Assembly: GCA_047605605.1 (NCBI GenBank)
Contig: JASGFG010000007.1
Coordinates: 1 to 64,000 of the forward strand
Origin: JAATGA01 sp047605605
GTDB taxonomy: Bacteria > Pseudomonadota > Alphaproteobacteria > Rhodobacterales > Rhodobacteraceae
Direction of reading: 5' to 3'
Length of the DNA stretch: 64,000 nucleotides
Shown here: one piece after another, positions 32,955 through 41,870 of the stretch
Layout of the letters: each line of letters opens with the position of its first letter
How positions within the stretch are numbered: the first letter of the stretch is position 1
The notes under the pieces: generated by a model
Databases searched by the model: none
What the model saw: the letters and a program-made list of their open reading frames with translations, nothing else
Told to the model about the DNA's origin: nothing
Program-made: the position numbers and the translations under genes

Positions 32955-33620
32955 TCATGACTTGCGCAGCGCCGTCACATCGCTGGCAAGAACCTCGGCG
33001 CCGCCAGCCAGAACCAGCGTCGTGCCATCGGTGCCGCCCTGCACCTCGACAATCTCGGCCCAGGAATCGACGCCCGTCGTCGACAGCAAAGTCTCGCCGC
33101 TGTAGCTTTCCAGGGCAAGCGTGTAGGTTCCTGCGGGCAGGGGATCGCCGGCCGCATCGGCGCCCAGCCACTGATAATCCCCGGCTTCGACCGGGATCTC
33201 CTCCCGCGCGACCAGCGTGCCGTTCGCATCCTTGACCACCAGAACCGCACTGTCCGCCCCTTCGGCCGGATTGGGGGAAAGCGTTACCGGCGTGCTGCCG
33301 TCGAATGCAACGGAAACCTCGGCCCGTGCCTGCTGCCCCACCCATCCCGCCAGTTGCGACATGCCGATCAGGGCCATCTGGCTGGTCAGATTCGTCAACA
33401 GCGTATTGGTCTGCGCCTGCTGTTCCACCTGCGAGAAGGTCGCGAGTTGCACCGCGTAATCCGATGAATCGATCGGGTCCAGCGGGTCCTGATTCTGCAT
33501 CTGCGTGGTCAGCATCTTCAGGAACATGTCGAAATCTGCGCTGGTCGTGGTCGAGCTGCCGGACGACGATGTGGTGCCGGTCGTTGCAGTCGTGGTGGTG
33601 TAGTCGGTCGAAATGGTCAT
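32955..33620 (-). CDS. flgD: Flagellar hook assembly scaffold protein FlgD
   Basis: A 221-residue hook cap. The Thr/Ser-rich N-terminus (residues 1-28) is followed by the FlgD signature DFDMFLKMLTTQMQNQDPLD, then SSDYAVQLATFSQVEQQAQTN. A C-terminal FlgD Ig/Tudor-like half follows with PAGTYTLALESYSGE. FlgD caps the growing hook so that FlgE subunits fold in place, then is discarded. It lies 9 bp downstream of fliK on the same strand, so the hook-cap and hook-ruler genes form one transcript. The hook gene flgE itself is not in the window. Confidence 0.93.
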   Translation of the reverse strand: MTISTDYTTTTATTGTTSSSGSSTTTSADFDMFLKMLTTQMQNQDPLDPIDSSDYAVQLATFSQVEQQAQTNTLLTNLTSQMALIGMSQLAGWVGQQARAEVSVAFDGSTPVTLSPNPAEGADSAVLVVKDANGTLVAREEIPVEAGDYQWLGADAAGDPLPAGTYTLALESYSGETLLSTTGVDSWAEIVEVQGGTDGTTLVLAGGAEVLASDVTALRKS

Positions 33621-33629
33621 CGGTAACGC

Positions 33630-34895
<1,266 letters not shown>

Positions 34896-34903
34896 CTTCC
34901 GAC

Positions 34904-34935
34904 TTCTGCCGATCACGGGCCCAATATCGGCAGAA
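34904..34935. promoter_or_regulatory. Perfect 10-bp inverted repeat in the fliK / FlgJ-like divergent promoter
   Basis: TTCTGCCGAT (34904-34913) and ATCGGCAGAA (34926-34935) flank a 12-base spacer, nine bases upstream of the fliK start. It could be an operator or a hairpin in the fliK leader. The paired TTAC half-sites begin five bases after it. Confidence 0.6.
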
Positions 34936-34939
34936 CAGA

Positions 34940-34954
34940 TTACCGACTGTTTAC
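34940..34954. promoter_or_regulatory. CtrA-like box TTAC-N7-TTAC in the fliK / FlgJ-like promoter region
   Basis: TTAC at 34940-34943 and TTAC at 34951-34954 are separated by seven bases (CGACTGT). CtrA of alphaproteobacteria binds TTAA-N7-TTAA; each half here differs at the last base. Similar pairs lie ahead of the flagellin and of fliF/fliL. Confidence 0.5.
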
Positions 34955-34997
34955 CCGCATCCGCGATTGTGGGGAAATCCACAGACCGGAGCCACAG

Positions 34998-35255
34998 ATG
35001 CAGATCACCCCCCCGATCATCCCGCGATCCGACCCGATGTATCAGCGCGCCCAGCAGATGGAGGCGGCGTTCCTGTCGGAAATGCTGTCCTTCGCCGGGC
35101 TGGGCGAACAGGAAACCACGCTTGGCGGCGGGATTGGCGAGGGACAGTTTTCCTCGTTTCTGCGGGACGAACAGGCCCGGCTGATCGTGCAGAAGGGCGG
35201 GATCGGCCTTGCCGAGACGCTGTTTCGCGCCATGGGGGGAACGGATGCAGAGTGA
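34998..35255 (+). CDS. FlgJ-like rod-binding protein (N-terminal domain only)
   Basis: An 85-residue protein matching the rod-binding/scaffold half of FlgJ: YQRAQQMEAAFLSEMLSFAG, then GIGEGQFSSFLRDEQARLIV and GIGLAETLFRAMGG. Classical FlgJ adds a C-terminal muramidase that opens the peptidoglycan for the rod. Here that half is missing, and a separate lytic transglycosylase gene sits at 49250 in the same cluster, the split seen in Rhodobacter (SltF). It is divergent from fliK and overlaps the FlgN-like gene by 11 bp. Confidence 0.82.
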   Translation: MQITPPIIPRSDPMYQRAQQMEAAFLSEMLSFAGLGEQETTLGGGIGEGQFSSFLRDEQARLIVQKGGIGLAETLFRAMGGTDAE

Positions 35256-35559
35256 CCTCGAATCGCTGCTGGACCGCACCCGCGCGGCCCTGAGGGCGGG
35301 CAATCTGGCGGCCCTGCCGGCGCTGGCCGAGGAAACGCGCATCGCGCTGGAGGCCTTGCCCCGTGATCCGGCCCGACTTGCCGGGCTGGCGGCAAGAGCC
35401 GCGCGCAACGCCGCCTGTCTGGAGGCCGCTGCGGCAGGTCTGCGCGCGGCGCGCACCCGTCTGACTGAGATCGGCACCCTGCGGCGCAGCATCGGCTATG
35501 ACGGCAAGGGCAGGCGGGTGGACGTGCCCGCGCCCTCGGGCGTGGTGCGACGGATCTGA
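35245..35559 (+). CDS. Small helical protein, FlgN-like export chaperone candidate
   Basis: A 104-residue, strongly helical Ala/Leu/Arg-rich protein with no membrane segment (SDLESLLDRTRAALRAGNLA, later RNAACLEAAAAGLRAARTRL). Size, coiled character and position after the FlgJ-like gene fit FlgN, the chaperone for the hook-filament junction proteins FlgK and FlgL, but the sequence alone is weak evidence. ATG 35245 overlaps the upstream stop by 11 bp; an earlier in-frame ATG at 35209 lies deep inside the previous gene. Confidence 0.55.
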   Translation: MQSDLESLLDRTRAALRAGNLAALPALAEETRIALEALPRDPARLAGLAARAARNAACLEAAAAGLRAARTRLTEIGTLRRSIGYDGKGRRVDVPAPSGVVRRI

Positions 35560-35592
35560 TCGCTCAAATGCCGCGGATTCGGGGCTTTGGCA

Positions 35593-35607
35593 TTAGCGAT
35601 CTCTTAG
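35593..35607 (+). promoter_or_regulatory. CtrA-like box TTAG-N7-TTAG upstream of flagellin
   Basis: TTAG (35593-35596) and TTAG (35604-35607) flank CGATCTC, 147 bases before the flagellin start. The region 35560-35753 is otherwise empty and must contain the flagellin promoter. It resembles the CtrA consensus with one mismatch per half. A GAAGGA ribosome site lies seven bases before ATG 35754. Confidence 0.45.
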
Positions 35608-35753
35608 AGGTTCGGCCGCTTCAATGCCCCTGCATCCCGATGATGGGGTGGCGCGGCGACCCTCGCCGCAAAGACCAGAATGTCCGCATCGCCGCCCTGC
35701 GCGGCAGCTGACGCCGGGCGCAAAAGCGCAGGCAATGTGTGAAGGAAAATGCC

Positions 35754-37280
35754 ATGTCGTCGATCCTGACGAATACCAGTGCCATGGTCGCGCTTCAGAC
35801 GATGAAGTCGATCAACTCGAACCTGAATCAGGTCCAGAATGAAATCTCGACCGGCAAGTCCGTCTCGAACGCCAAGGACAATGCGGCGGTCTGGGCGATC
35901 TCGAAGACGATGGAATCGGATGTGAAGGGCTTTTCCGGCATTTCGGACAGTCTGGATCTTGCCTCCTCGGCGCTCGGTGTGGCGCGCGATGCGTCGGAAT
36001 CGGTTCAGACCCTGCTGACCGACATCAAGACCAATATCGTCGCCGCCCAGGAAGACACCGCCGACAAGGGCAAGCTGCAAACCGCCATCGAGAATGCGGT
36101 CAACCAGATCAAGTCGATCACCAGTGCGGCGCAGTTCAACGGGCTGAACCTGATCAAGGGCACCGAGGAGATGAGCGTTCTCTCCTCGCTCGACCGTGAC
36201 AGCTCTGGCAACGTCACTGCCTCGAAGATCAACGTGGCGCGGGCCGACCTGACGACCACTGCGGGCACCTACGGATCGGGCACTTCACTGACGGCCAATG
36301 CGGTGGTCAGCGATACGGCGGCGAACGCGCTGGACAATGTCGGCAATACCGCCGTCGTCACCATGGCCACCGCCGCCGACTACAGCACCGCAGCCACCAG
36401 CTTCACCATCGCGGGCACCTCGTTCAGCTTTGCCGCGGGCGAGCTGTCGGGCGACCAGGACGCGGCAGCGGCGACCATCGCGGGCCGGATCAATGCCCTG
36501 GGGATCGAAGGCGTGACAGCCTCGGTCTCGGGCGCGGACATCAGCATTTCGTCGACCCGCGCCTTTGAAGGCGTCGCGGTATCGGTCGATGCGGCCAGCG
36601 GCGCCGCCATCGGTTCGCAGATCACCGAGGTCAATGGTGCGGCCACGACCGCCAGCAGTGCGACGATCGACGAACGCGCGCTGAACGTGACCTTCGACAA
36701 GGCGGCGAGCGTGGCCGAGGGCGACGGATACCGCGTCAGCTTTGGCGGCGAACAGTTCACCTATGTCGCCGGCCCCGACGAATCGATGGAAGATGTGGCC
36801 CGCGGGCTGAAGACCGCCATCGACTCGAAGAAGATCGATGGCGTCACCACCTCGGTCACGCAGGCGGATGACGGGTCGTGGCAGCTGAAGGTCGACAACA
36901 ATTCCGCCACTGCCAAGACCCTGGTGGCAGTCGGCGCCAGCGGGGGCGAGGCATCGGGCGGGTTGTTCGGGCTGGACCAGATCGATGTCTCGACCAAGGA
37001 AGGCGCGGCGGCGGCGTTGTCGAATATCGAGAACATGATCAACACTGCCATCGACGCCGCGTCGTCCTTTGGCGCCTCGCAGACCCGGATCGAGACGCAG
37101 ACCGACTTTGTCAGCAAACTGACCGATGCGCTGACCACCGGTATCGGCACCATGGTCGACGCCGACATGGAGGAAGCGTCCGCCCGGCTTCAGGCCTTGC
37201 AGGTCCAGCAGCAGCTGGGTGTGCAGGCGCTGTCCATCGCCAACCAGGCGCCGCAGACCATCCTGTCGCTGTTCAAGTGA
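35754..37280 (+). CDS. fliC: Flagellin
   Basis: A 508-residue filament subunit. The conserved N-terminal D0/D1 helices (SILTNTSAMVALQTMKSINS, ISTGKSVSNAKDNAAVWAIS, AAQFNGLNLIKG) cover residues 1-150. The C-terminal D1/D0 (SSFGASQTRIETQTDFVSKL, LQVQQQLGVQALSIANQAPQ, ending ILSLFK) covers about the last 95. The surface region between them (about 160-405) is large, with two segments resembling flagellin hook_IN folds (FTIAGTSFSFAAGELSGDQD and YRVSFGGEQFTYVAGPDESM). Export is by the flagellar type III apparatus, so there is no signal peptide. Start ATG 35754 has GAAGGA upstream. FlaF and FlbT genes follow. Confidence 0.96.
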   Translation: MSSILTNTSAMVALQTMKSINSNLNQVQNEISTGKSVSNAKDNAAVWAISKTMESDVKGFSGISDSLDLASSALGVARDASESVQTLLTDIKTNIVAAQEDTADKGKLQTAIENAVNQIKSITSAAQFNGLNLIKGTEEMSVLSSLDRDSSGNVTASKINVARADLTTTAGTYGSGTSLTANAVVSDTAANALDNVGNTAVVTMATAADYSTAATSFTIAGTSFSFAAGELSGDQDAAAATIAGRINALGIEGVTASVSGADISISSTRAFEGVAVSVDAASGAAIGSQITEVNGAATTASSATIDERALNVTFDKAASVAEGDGYRVSFGGEQFTYVAGPDESMEDVARGLKTAIDSKKIDGVTTSVTQADDGSWQLKVDNNSATAKTLVAVGASGGEASGGLFGLDQIDVSTKEGAAAALSNIENMINTAIDAASSFGASQTRIETQTDFVSKLTDALTTGIGTMVDADMEEASARLQALQVQQQLGVQALSIANQAPQTILSLFK

Positions 37281-37295
37281 CGGCATGATGACCGG

Positions 37296-37317
37296 CCGGG
37301 GCGCCGTGGTGCCCCGG
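37296..37317 (+). terminator. Hairpin after flagellin
   Basis: A CCGGGGC / GCCCCGG stem with an eight-base loop starts 15 bases past the flagellin stop and before flaF. There is no T-run. It probably attenuates read-through or protects the abundant flagellin mRNA end. Confidence 0.5.
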
Positions 37318-37353
37318 TCCGCCTGACGCAGTCCCCCCAGCCAAGAGGCCGCC

Positions 37354-37734
37354 GTGTCCCTGCATTCCCTTGCCTTGAATGCCTATGCCCGCCCCGAGGG
37401 CGCCGCCCGTTCGCCGCGCAGCATCGAATACGATCTGTTCGCCCGCACGACCCAACGCCTGTCCGCCTCCTGGACCGCGCGCGACCGCAGCTTTCCCGCA
37501 TTTGCCGAGGCGCTGAACGACAATCTGCGCCTCTGGCGTGCGCTCGCGGTGGATGTTGCCCAGCCCGGCAATGGTCTGCCCGAGGATCTGCGGGCGCGGC
37601 TCTATCATCTTTACAAGTTCGTGGCCCAGCACAGCCGCAAGCTACTGAAACGCGAGGAGGCCACGGTCGAGGTTCTGGTCGACATCAACACCGCCGTCAT
37701 GCGCGGCTTGCGCGGCGAAGGCGGTGCCCCATGA
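37354..37734 (+). CDS. flaF: Flagellar biosynthesis regulator FlaF
   Basis: A 126-residue cytosolic protein of the FlaF family, found in alphaproteobacteria only. Typical blocks are SLALNAYARPEGAARSPRSI, FAEALNDNLRLWRALAVDVA, and LPEDLRARLYHLYKFVAQHS. FlaF promotes flagellin synthesis and secretion and works against FlbT, which limits flagellin translation. The start is GTG at 37354, after the post-flagellin hairpin. The flbT start overlaps its stop by 4 bp. Confidence 0.92.
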   Translation: MSLHSLALNAYARPEGAARSPRSIEYDLFARTTQRLSASWTARDRSFPAFAEALNDNLRLWRALAVDVAQPGNGLPEDLRARLYHLYKFVAQHSRKLLKREEATVEVLVDINTAVMRGLRGEGGAP

Positions 37735-38135
37735 CGGGGTTGGTCATCAAGCTTGGGCCGCATGAACGGGTTCTGATCAATGGGGCGGTGATCGAAAACG
37801 GCGACAAGCGGTCGCGCCTGGCGGTGATGACGCCGAACGCCCATATCCTGCGGCTGCGCGACGCGATCCACCCCGAACAGGTGAATACCCCCGTCCGCAG
37901 GGTCTGCTATATCGCGCAACTGGTGCTGTCGGGCGATGCGGATGCGGCCGAGGCCCGGATGCAGCTTCTTCGCGGCATCGAACAGTTAAGCCAGGTTCTG
38001 ACCGATCACGACAGCCGCACCCAGCTTTCGCAGGCGACCACTGCCGTGCTGGAGGGGCAGCATTATCAGGCCCTGAAGGCCTTGCGCAGCCTTTTGCCGC
38101 GGGAGGAGCGGCTGCTTGCCGCGCGCCGGGCATGA
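37731..38135 (+). CDS. flbT: Flagellin synthesis repressor FlbT
   Basis: A 134-residue FlbT-family protein: LVIKLGPHERVLINGAVIEN, then LRLRDAIHPEQVNTPVRRVC and YIAQLVLSGDADAAEARMQL. In Caulobacter FlbT binds the 5' region of flagellin mRNA and represses translation until the hook is finished. With FlaF next door and flagellin upstream, that role is likely here. It overlaps flaF and the DUF1217 gene by 4 bp each. Confidence 0.94.
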   Translation: MTGLVIKLGPHERVLINGAVIENGDKRSRLAVMTPNAHILRLRDAIHPEQVNTPVRRVCYIAQLVLSGDADAAEARMQLLRGIEQLSQVLTDHDSRTQLSQATTAVLEGQHYQALKALRSLLPREERLLAARRA

Positions 38136-38971
38136 GCTTTACCCCCGTCCTGCCGCTGACCGGCTATACCGGCTGGACCTTCCTGAAGCGCACGATGGAG
38201 GTTCAGAAAGAAGCTTATACCTCCACCCCCGTCATGCAGCGGGACGAGGAATATTTTCGCCAGAACATCGCCAAGATCCAGAGTGCCGAAGACCTGGTAT
38301 CCGACCGGCGGCTGTTGAAGGTCGCGCTCGGGGCCTTCGGTCTGGATGATGACATCAACAACAAGTATTTCATCCAGAAGGTGCTTTCCGACGGCACCAC
38401 CAGCAAGGATGCCCTGTCGTCCAAGCTGGCCGACAAGGCCTATGCGAAGCTCTCGGCAGCTTTCGGCTTTGGGGAGGGTGAGACACCGGCGACCCAGACC
38501 GAGGGTTTTGCCGATACCATCCTGACCGCCTATGAAGCTCGTCAGTTCGAGATCGCCGTCGGCGATCAGGACGACACCATGCGCCTTGCGCTGAATGCCG
38601 AACGCGAACTGTCCGAACTCGCGGCCAAAACCAGCAGCGATGACACCAAATGGTTCACCGTCATGGGCAGCGAGCCGTTGCGTGAGGTGTTTGAGACCGC
38701 GCTTGGCCTGCCCGATGGCTTCGTGTCGCTGGATCTGGATCAGCAATTGCAGACGCTGCGCGAAAAGACCAAGGCGCTGACCGGCGATGGCGAGATCAGC
38801 CAGTTCAGCGACCCGGATCAGGTCGAGGCACTGGTGCGCCGGTATCTGATCCGGGCAGAGATCGAATCCGGCGCAATCTCGTCCATGACGCCGGGCGCAG
38901 GGGCGCTGATGATCCTGCAATCCGGGTCATCCAACGCATCCTACAGCATCCTCTCTGCCCTTTATTCCTAG
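38132..38971 (+). CDS. DUF1217-domain flagellar-cluster protein
   Basis: A 279-residue protein of the DUF1217 family, uncharacterised but recurrent in alphaproteobacterial flagellar loci. Blocks are SFTPVLPLTGYTGWTFLKRT, QRDEEYFRQNIAKIQSAEDL, SDRRLLKVALGAFGLDDDIN and KYFIQKVLSDGTTSKDALSS. There is no signal peptide or membrane segment; the N-terminus is flexible and the rest helical, which would suit an exported structural or cap-like protein (speculation). It is the fourth gene of the flagellin transcript. A 15-bp direct repeat spans its stop codon. Confidence 0.85.
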   Translation: MSFTPVLPLTGYTGWTFLKRTMEVQKEAYTSTPVMQRDEEYFRQNIAKIQSAEDLVSDRRLLKVALGAFGLDDDINNKYFIQKVLSDGTTSKDALSSKLADKAYAKLSAAFGFGEGETPATQTEGFADTILTAYEARQFEIAVGDQDDTMRLALNAERELSELAAKTSSDDTKWFTVMGSEPLREVFETALGLPDGFVSLDLDQQLQTLREKTKALTGDGEISQFSDPDQVEALVRRYLIRAEIESGAISSMTPGAGALMILQSGSSNASYSILSALYS

Positions 38972-38998
38972 ACCGCCATATTTCTAGACCGCCATATT
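38968..38998. repeat. Tandem 15-bp direct repeat at the end of the DUF1217 gene
   Basis: CTAGACCGCCATATT occurs twice with one base between (38968-38982 and 38984-38998). The first copy contains the TAG stop of the DUF1217 gene. Probably a recent small duplication. The rest of the gap to fliI (38999-39184) shows no gene. Confidence 0.8.
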
Positions 38999-39184
38999 CC
39001 TGGAGCGGCCGTGCGACAGCCGGGCGCAGGGGTTCTGGCCAGGCTGTTTTCCCGACCTTGTGCTTGCTTTCGGCCGACAGATGCAGGGCTGCGGCAAGTT
39101 CCGAAACGGTTCAGGCCGCACCCGTTTGGGTAGGGCCGGCAAGCCGGGCCCGATCTTCCGCAGAAATGCCTGTCCCGGCGGCTG

Positions 39185-40483
39185 TCAGGACAGGCAACTC
39201 CTGAGGCGGCGAAAGCTGCCGGCAATGCCATCAGCGGGCGCATCCTCGGCCAGAAAGCCATCCAGCGCCGGCCAGACCCGGATTGCGGCATCCACCATCG
39301 GATCGGAGCCCTTCACATAAAGCCCGGCCTGGATCATCATCTCTGCCCGGTCCCAGGCGCCCAGCAGGCGACGCGCTTCGGAGACAAGGGCGTTTTCTTC
39401 GACCGTCGCCGCATCGGGCAGGCTGCGCGACACCGACCGCAGCAGATCTATGGCGGGAAACCGCCCCCGTTCGGCGATGCGGCGATCCATGACCACATGG
39501 CCGTCCAGCACCCCGCGCAGGATGTCGGCCACGGGTTCTTCCATATCCGATCCCGCGACCAGAACCGAAAACACCGCGGTAATGTCGCCCGCGCCCTCCG
39601 GCCCCGGACCCGCGCGTTCGGCCAGCGCCATGATCTGATGCGCAACCGAGGGTGGATAGCCCCGCAGCGCCGCCGTTTCCCCTGCGGCCAGCGCCACTTC
39701 GCGATGCGCCTCGGCAAATCGGGTGATCGAATCGACCAGCAGCAGCACATGAAGCCCCTGGTCGCGGAAATGTTCGGCCACGGCCATCGCGGTCCACGCA
39801 CAGCGCCGACGCTCCAGCGGCGAGCGGTCCGAGGTGGCCGTCACCACGACCGATCGCGCCATTCCGGCGGGCCCCAGAACGCGCTCGGTGAACTCGCGCA
39901 ATTCCCGTCCTCGCTCGCCGACCAGGCCGATGACGACCACATCCGCCGCGACGCCGCGCGCGAATTTCGCCAGAAGCGAGGATTTTCCCACGCCAGAGCC
40001 GGCGAACAGCCCGATCCGCTGCCCCCGGACCAGCGGCAGCAGCGTGTCGAATGCGGCGACCCCGGTTTCCAGTCTGCCCCCCATGGCGCGGCGGTCCGCA
40101 GCGCCGGGCGCCGCCCCGCGCACCGCCCGTGCCGCCCGCCCGCGCAACAGCGGCCGGCCGTCCAGAGGTTGGCCAAAGGCATCGACGATGCGCCCGATCC
40201 AGCTGTCGTCGGGCGAAATGTCGGCCGGGCCCAGCAATTCGACCTCGGCCCCGATGGCCATTCCGTCGGCCGGACCGTCCGGCAGGATGGTGGCCCCGTC
40301 CCGGCCCAGCCGCAGCACCTCTCCTCCCAACGGGCCGATCTGCACGCGGTCGCCCAGGCGGGCCGCGCGTTCCAGGCCCGTCACGCGCAAGGTTCCACCC
40401 GCCAGCTCAGCCACGCGGCCGATGCGGGCCACGACCGGGATCTGCGCAACCTCGGCAATCAGCGTGTCGAAAAATCCGGTCAT
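39185..40483 (-). CDS. fliI: Flagellum-specific export ATPase FliI
   Basis: A 432-residue hexameric ATPase related to the F1 beta subunit. After an N-terminal beta-barrel domain come Walker A GSGVGKS in GLFAGSGVGKSSLLAKFARG (near 160-180) and GLVGERGRELREFTERVLGP. The Walker B region is LLLVDSITRFAEAHREVALA, with RGYPPSVAHQIMALAERAG and VFSVLVAGSDMEEPVAD following. It unfolds and feeds export substrates to the FlhA/FlhB gate with FliH. It is monocistronic, divergent from the flgB operon. ATG 40483 gives a normal N-terminus; the longer open frame reaching back over flgB was rejected. Confidence 0.96.
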   Translation of the reverse strand: MTGFFDTLIAEVAQIPVVARIGRVAELAGGTLRVTGLERAARLGDRVQIGPLGGEVLRLGRDGATILPDGPADGMAIGAEVELLGPADISPDDSWIGRIVDAFGQPLDGRPLLRGRAARAVRGAAPGAADRRAMGGRLETGVAAFDTLLPLVRGQRIGLFAGSGVGKSSLLAKFARGVAADVVVIGLVGERGRELREFTERVLGPAGMARSVVVTATSDRSPLERRRCAWTAMAVAEHFRDQGLHVLLLVDSITRFAEAHREVALAAGETAALRGYPPSVAHQIMALAERAGPGPEGAGDITAVFSVLVAGSDMEEPVADILRGVLDGHVVMDRRIAERGRFPAIDLLRSVSRSLPDAATVEENALVSEARRLLGAWDRAEMMIQAGLYVKGSDPMVDAAIRVWPALDGFLAEDAPADGIAGSFRRLRSCLS

Positions 40484-40568
40484 CGGCGATCTCTCTTTGT
40501 TCACGATAACTCGTTCTAAAGGAATCACCCTTAAGCCTCGGTGAAAGTGATCGAGGGAGAAGCCCGAG
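40484..40568. promoter_or_regulatory. Divergent fliI / flgB promoter region
   Basis: An 85-bp region with lower GC than its surroundings between the divergent fliI and flgB starts, holding both promoters. CTAAAGGAATCACCCTTAAG (40516-40535) contains CTAA and TTAA half-sites, but they are 11 bases apart instead of seven, so I do not call a CtrA box. GAGGGAGAAG precedes flgB. Confidence 0.4.
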
Positions 40569-40904
40569 ATGTTTGAAAAACTGGAAATCACCCGGATGGC
40601 GCAGGCCCTGTCGGCCCATGCCGGGGCGCGGCTGGGGCTGATCGCGCAGAACGTCGCCAACGCCGATACACCCGGCTACAAGGCGAAGGATCTGCCCGAT
40701 TTCGCCAGCGTGTGGCGCGATGGCGGCAACGATCAGGCGGTGACGCGCAACGCACCCGGCGATGCCTCGCCCGACGGCAATACCGTCTCGCTGGAGCATG
40801 AGATGCTGGCTGCCGCGGATGTGCGCCAGTCGAACGAGATGGCGCTGGCGATCTATCGCAGCACGTCCGACATCCTGCGCGCCAGCCTTGGCCGGTCGCG
40901 ATAG
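40569..40904 (+). CDS. flgB: Flagellar basal-body rod protein FlgB
   Basis: A 111-residue proximal rod subunit. The axial-family motif near the N-terminus is RLGLIAQNVANADTPGYKAK, and the protein ends in ALAIYRSTSDILRASLGRSR. It assembles in the periplasm after export by the flagellar type III system. It is somewhat shorter than enteric FlgB (about 138 residues). First gene of the plus-strand rod/ring operon; GAGGGAGAAG is its ribosome site. Confidence 0.95.
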   Translation: MFEKLEITRMAQALSAHAGARLGLIAQNVANADTPGYKAKDLPDFASVWRDGGNDQAVTRNAPGDASPDGNTVSLEHEMLAAADVRQSNEMALAIYRSTSDILRASLGRSR

Positions 40905-40913
40905 GGGGCGGGG

Positions 40914-41291
40914 ATGAGCGATCTGCTTCAGGCTCTTGCCGCTTCGGCATCGGGGATGGAGGCGCAATCGATGCGCCTGCGCCACGTTTCCGAAAACATC
41001 GCCAATGCCGACACGCCCGGATACCGGCGCAAGACGATTTCCTTCCAGCAGACGGTTGACGGCACGGTGCGCACCGGCCCTGTCCGGCTGGATCGCGCAG
41101 AGGTGCAGCGCATCTACGAACCCGGCCACCCGCTGGCCGATGCCGATGGTTATCACGACGGCTCCAACGTCGATCTGGTGACCGAAATCGCCGACGCGCG
41201 CGAAGCGCAGCGCAGTTACGAGGCAAACCTCAGGCTGTTTGACCAGGCCCGTCAGATGACCGAGGGCCTGTTCGATCTGATCCGCCGCTAG
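40914..41291 (+). CDS. flgC: Flagellar basal-body rod protein FlgC
   Basis: A 125-residue rod subunit with MRLRHVSENIANADTPGYRR near the N-terminus and the C-terminal rod helix VDLVTEIADAREAQRSYEANLRLFD. It builds the proximal rod with FlgB, FlgF and FliE. Nine bases follow flgB and 17 precede fliE, all in one operon. Confidence 0.95.
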   Translation: MSDLLQALAASASGMEAQSMRLRHVSENIANADTPGYRRKTISFQQTVDGTVRTGPVRLDRAEVQRIYEPGHPLADADGYHDGSNVDLVTEIADAREAQRSYEANLRLFDQARQMTEGLFDLIRR

Positions 41292-41308
41292 AAAAGAAAG
41301 GGTTCAGA

Positions 41309-41593
41309 ATGGACATCACGACTTCTGCCGCAGCCCAGAGCTATGAAAAGGCGCGTGTGGCTGCGGCGCCTTCGCCCCAGGGGGCGGAACAGGGCGCGGT
41401 TCGCTGGCTGGAAAGCTTTGCCGAAACGCTGGCCGCGGGCGAGGAAACCGCCCGCGCCGCCATGACCGGCGGGGCGGACCCCCATGCGCTGGTTCAGGCG
41501 CTCGCCTCGTCTCAACTCGCCGTGGAAACCGTCGCCACGGTCCGCGACAAGGTGGTCGAGGCCTATCAGGAAATCCTGCGGATGCCGGTCTGA
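41309..41593 (+). CDS. fliE: Flagellar hook-basal body complex protein FliE
   Basis: A 94-residue protein linking the MS ring (FliF) to the rod. FliE blocks are VRWLESFAETLAAGEETARA, HALVQALASSQLAVETVATV and RDKVVEAYQEILRMPV. Size is normal for the family. AGAAAGG precedes the ATG. Confidence 0.93.
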   Translation: MDITTSAAAQSYEKARVAAAPSPQGAEQGAVRWLESFAETLAAGEETARAAMTGGADPHALVQALASSQLAVETVATVRDKVVEAYQEILRMPV

Positions 41594-41602
41594 GGCGCGC
41601 AT

Positions 41603-41869
41603 ATGGATCAGGCCCAGATCTTCGACGTGCTGAGGCAGGCGCTCTGGATCGCCGTGCTGATCTCGGCCCCGCTTCTGGCCGTGGCGCTGGTGATGGGGGT
41701 GGTGATCGGCCTGTTCCAGGCGCTGACCTCGGTTCAGGAAACGACGCTGACCTTCGTGCCCAAGGTGGGCGCGATGCTGGCGGTCTTCTGGGTGTCGATG
41801 AGCTTCATGACAGCCACACTCGTGTCGTTCTTCACCGAACGGCTGATTCCTTTGATCGCAGGGGGATGA
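41603..41869 (+). CDS. fliQ: Flagellar export apparatus protein FliQ
   Basis: An 88-residue membrane protein with two helices (ALWIAVLISAPLLAVALVMG and MLAVFWVSMSFMTATLVSFF) joined by the conserved FQALTSVQETTLTFVPK segment. FliQ forms the export gate with FliP (at 57088) and FliR (at 46414), which are in the other operons of this cluster. flgF starts one base after its stop. Confidence 0.96.
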   Translation: MDQAQIFDVLRQALWIAVLISAPLLAVALVMGVVIGLFQALTSVQETTLTFVPKVGAMLAVFWVSMSFMTATLVSFFTERLIPLIAGG

Positions 41870-41870
41870 A

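Noticed and set aside
35585..35603. TTGGCATTAGCGATC as a sigma-54 promoter for flagellin
   Set aside because: The GG element is present, but no GC doublet with TTGCA-like sequence lies at the required distance.
40516..40535. CTAA/TTAA pair upstream of flgB as a CtrA box, or TAAA...GCC as a sigma-28 promoter
   Set aside because: The half-sites are 11 bases apart rather than seven, and the sigma-28-like match has a 14-base gap and a poor -10 segment.
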